Origin: CAVOHU01 sp963817885 | GTDB lineage: Bacteria; Acidobacteriota; Vicinamibacteria; Vicinamibacterales; JAKQTR01 | Direction: 5' to 3' | DNA: 64,000 nt | Assembly: GCA_963817885.1 (NCBI GenBank) | Contig: CAWFQE010000002.1 | Span: forward strand, 558,001-622,000 | Part shown: piece after piece, positions 62,748-64,000 of the stretch | Numbering within the stretch: position 1 is the stretch's first letter | Layout: each line of letters starts with the position of its first letter | The notes under the pieces: generated by a model | The model's input: the letters and a program-made list of their open reading frames with translations, nothing else | What the model was told of the DNA's origin: nothing | The model's database searches: none | Position numbers and translations under genes: made by a program

Positions 62748-64000
62748 TCATGGAGCTTTCGGCAGGCGATCCAGCAGCTTCTTCGCCGAATCGGCGACGT
62801 CGGGGTGCTCGCCTGCGCGTTCGGCAAGCGGCTGTGCCCTGGCAAAGTCGCCGATGTTGAAATAGCCGGCCGCCGCGCTGAACGCGCTGCGCGCCTGCGT
62901 GAGCACGGTGGCGGCGATCTGGCGTTCCTTCGCCGCGATCAGCTTCGCCTTGCGAGCCTCACCGAGCCTGGACTCTGCGATCTCCTTGATCTTCGCGCGG
63001 AGCGCATCCGCATCGTTCGCGTAGAGGGGCTCGGCGGCGGCGAACGACTCCGCAGACTCCTTCCATCGCTTCAGTGTCGAGAGCACGGAACCCAGGTAGA
63101 ACCACGCGTCGCTGTCCTTGTCGCTGTAGCGGATCGCGACCCTGAACTCCTCCTCGGCGCGGGCGAGCTCGCCGCGGCCGAGCGCGATGAGGCCGGTCAG
63201 CTTGGCGACGGCCCCGTCCATCGGGAGGAATTTCTTCGCCTCCTGCACATCGGTCCACGCGGCCTCGTACTCCTTCGTGCGCTGGCGATTGTAGGCGCGC
63301 CAGAGGTACGCGTCGCCGAGATACCAGGTGCCCAGCTCGAGCATGCGGTTCGACACGCCGATCGCTTCCTCGGTCCGGCCAAGATAGCTGAGCAGCTTGA
63401 CCTTGCCGAGGAGCGCTTCGCGCAGGCCGGGCACCAGTTGAACGGCCTTATCGTAGTACCCGAGACCTTCCTCGTAGTCCTCCATGGCCATGTAGATGCC
63501 GCCAAGGTACGAAGCGGCCAAGGCCAGATTGGGAAAAGCCTTGGCAGCCAGCAGCATGTGACGCTCGGCTTCGACGAGCCGGCCCTGGCCGAAGGCTGAC
63601 TCGCCGATGAAGAGCTCGATTTCCAAGAATCGAGGATCCGCGTCGAGCAGCGCGGTCAGCGACTTGATGTCGTTGCCTGTACAAATGGCGGCGGAGAAGC
63701 GCAGAAGAGGAGGCGCACCCGGAGGCGGAGTCCACGGTCTGGCCTTGACGTCGCGATCGGTCATGGTGGCCCGATAGGTGCACTCGAGCGTCAGCCGGAA
63801 CGACGCTCTCAGCAGATCGTCGCCCGACTCACGCGCGAGTATCTGCCGCCACGTCGCCGCGTTGGCCATGATCACTCCATAGGCCCCAAACATCCCGTCC
63901 AGCTGTTCCTTCGAGATGCCGCCACCCTTCCACGGCGCCACGTCCAGCCACGCCACGTAGGTCCTGTAGTCGTACGGGACAGGCAGTGCGGCAGCGAGGT
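62748..64000 (-). CDS. TPR protein (5' end beyond right edge)
   Basis: At least 417 residues; the frame is open at base 64000 and sense continues upstream of GTG 63956 (LAALPVPYDYRTYVAWLDVA), so the start is outside the window. Tetratricopeptide repeats cover about residues 140-330: LAASYLGGIYMAMEDYEEGL, REALLGKVKLLSYLGRTEEA, DAWFYLGSVLSTLKRWKESA. The C-terminal helix bundle has ARKAKLIAAKERQIAATVLT. A protein-protein scaffold; partner unknown. Confidence 0.82.
   Translation of the reverse strand, partial: LAAALPVPYDYRTYVAWLDVAPWKGGGISKEQLDGMFGAYGVIMANAATWRQILARESGDDLLRASFRLTLECTYRATMTDRDVKARPWTPPPGAPPLLRFSAAICTGNDIKSLTALLDADPRFLEIELFIGESAFGQGRLVEAERHMLLAAKAFPNLALAASYLGGIYMAMEDYEEGLGYYDKAVQLVPGLREALLGKVKLLSYLGRTEEAIGVSNRMLELGTWYLGDAYLWRAYNRQRTKEYEAAWTDVQEAKKFLPMDGAVAKLTGLIALGRGELARAEEEFRVAIRYSDKDSDAWFYLGSVLSTLKRWKESAESFAAAEPLYANDADALRAKIKEIAESRLGEARKAKLIAAKERQIAATVLTQARSAFSAAAGYFNIGDFARAQPLAERAGEHPDVADSAKKLLDRLPKAP

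Noticed and set aside
1..64000. Prophage, insertion sequence or defence island
   Set aside because: No integrase, transposase, phage structural or restriction gene seen.

Overview
GC-rich bacterial chromosome segment with dense coding on both strands and no phage, insertion sequence, CRISPR or rRNA. Several genes point to Acidobacteriota, probably near class Vicinamibacteria: a VWA protein of the kind described as VWFA-related Acidobacterial (38939-39847), a giant tricorn-type protease, paired M16 peptidases, Yip1 and DUF362 proteins and many small exported proteins. The phylum call is moderately sure; the class is a guess. A selenocysteine tRNA shows that the organism decodes UGA as Sec.

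Layout. 1-5.9 kb (minus): MutS-family ATPase cut by the left edge, a membrane-anchored helical protein, two exported proteins and an ABC-2 exporter (permease plus ATPase). 6-8.5 kb (plus): TrpB2-type tryptophan synthase beta chain and DAHP synthase, both ends of the aromatic amino acid route. 8.5-23.7 kb: membrane and exported proteins, a GT-C-like membrane protein beside the tricorn protease, a membrane-embedded spermidine-synthase-like protein, an Sfp-type phosphopantetheinyl transferase, a DUF362 protein, an MFSD1-like transporter and an RNase Z-like hydrolase. 24-28 kb: overlapping ppx-ppk1 polyphosphate pair. 28-32 kb: frameshifted cation exchanger, O-methyltransferase, and an amidase with a small overlapping partner gene. 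32.1-32.3 kb: a long heptamer repeat between convergent genes. 32.6-37 kb: MFS transporter diverging from two M16 peptidases. 37-43.8 kb: Yip1, a frameshifted TPR gene coupled to the VWA gene, YidD, a BACON/Ig-like protein and a cluster of five very small genes. 43.9-51.9 kb: an exported helical protein translationally coupled to AddB- and AddA-like nuclease-helicase genes. 52-56.4 kb: tRNA-Ala(GGC), hflK-hflC, a MobA-like nucleotidyltransferase, a zinc-ribbon protein, a cold-shock protein and tRNA-Sec(UCA). 56.4-64 kb: repeats, KAS III, NfeD plus paraslipin, a metal-binding/rhodanese protein, a frameshifted Zn-phospholipase-C-like gene and a TPR protein cut by the right edge.

Two themes cut across the map. 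First, four genes carry a single frame break each (cation exchanger, M16 C-terminus, TPR gene, PLC-like gene), with both halves otherwise well preserved; small indels in the assembly are as likely as real decay. Second, short tandem or inverted repeats sit at gene 3' ends (3.78, 32.1, 56.5, 58.6, 59.6 and 60.6 kb), several with the stop codon inside the first repeat unit.

I did not find a clear new defence or mobile system. The least explained parts are the gene-end repeats, the small-protein cluster at 42.4-43.8 kb, the exported protein coupled to addBA, and the direct repeat that starts at the 3' end of tRNA-Sec.
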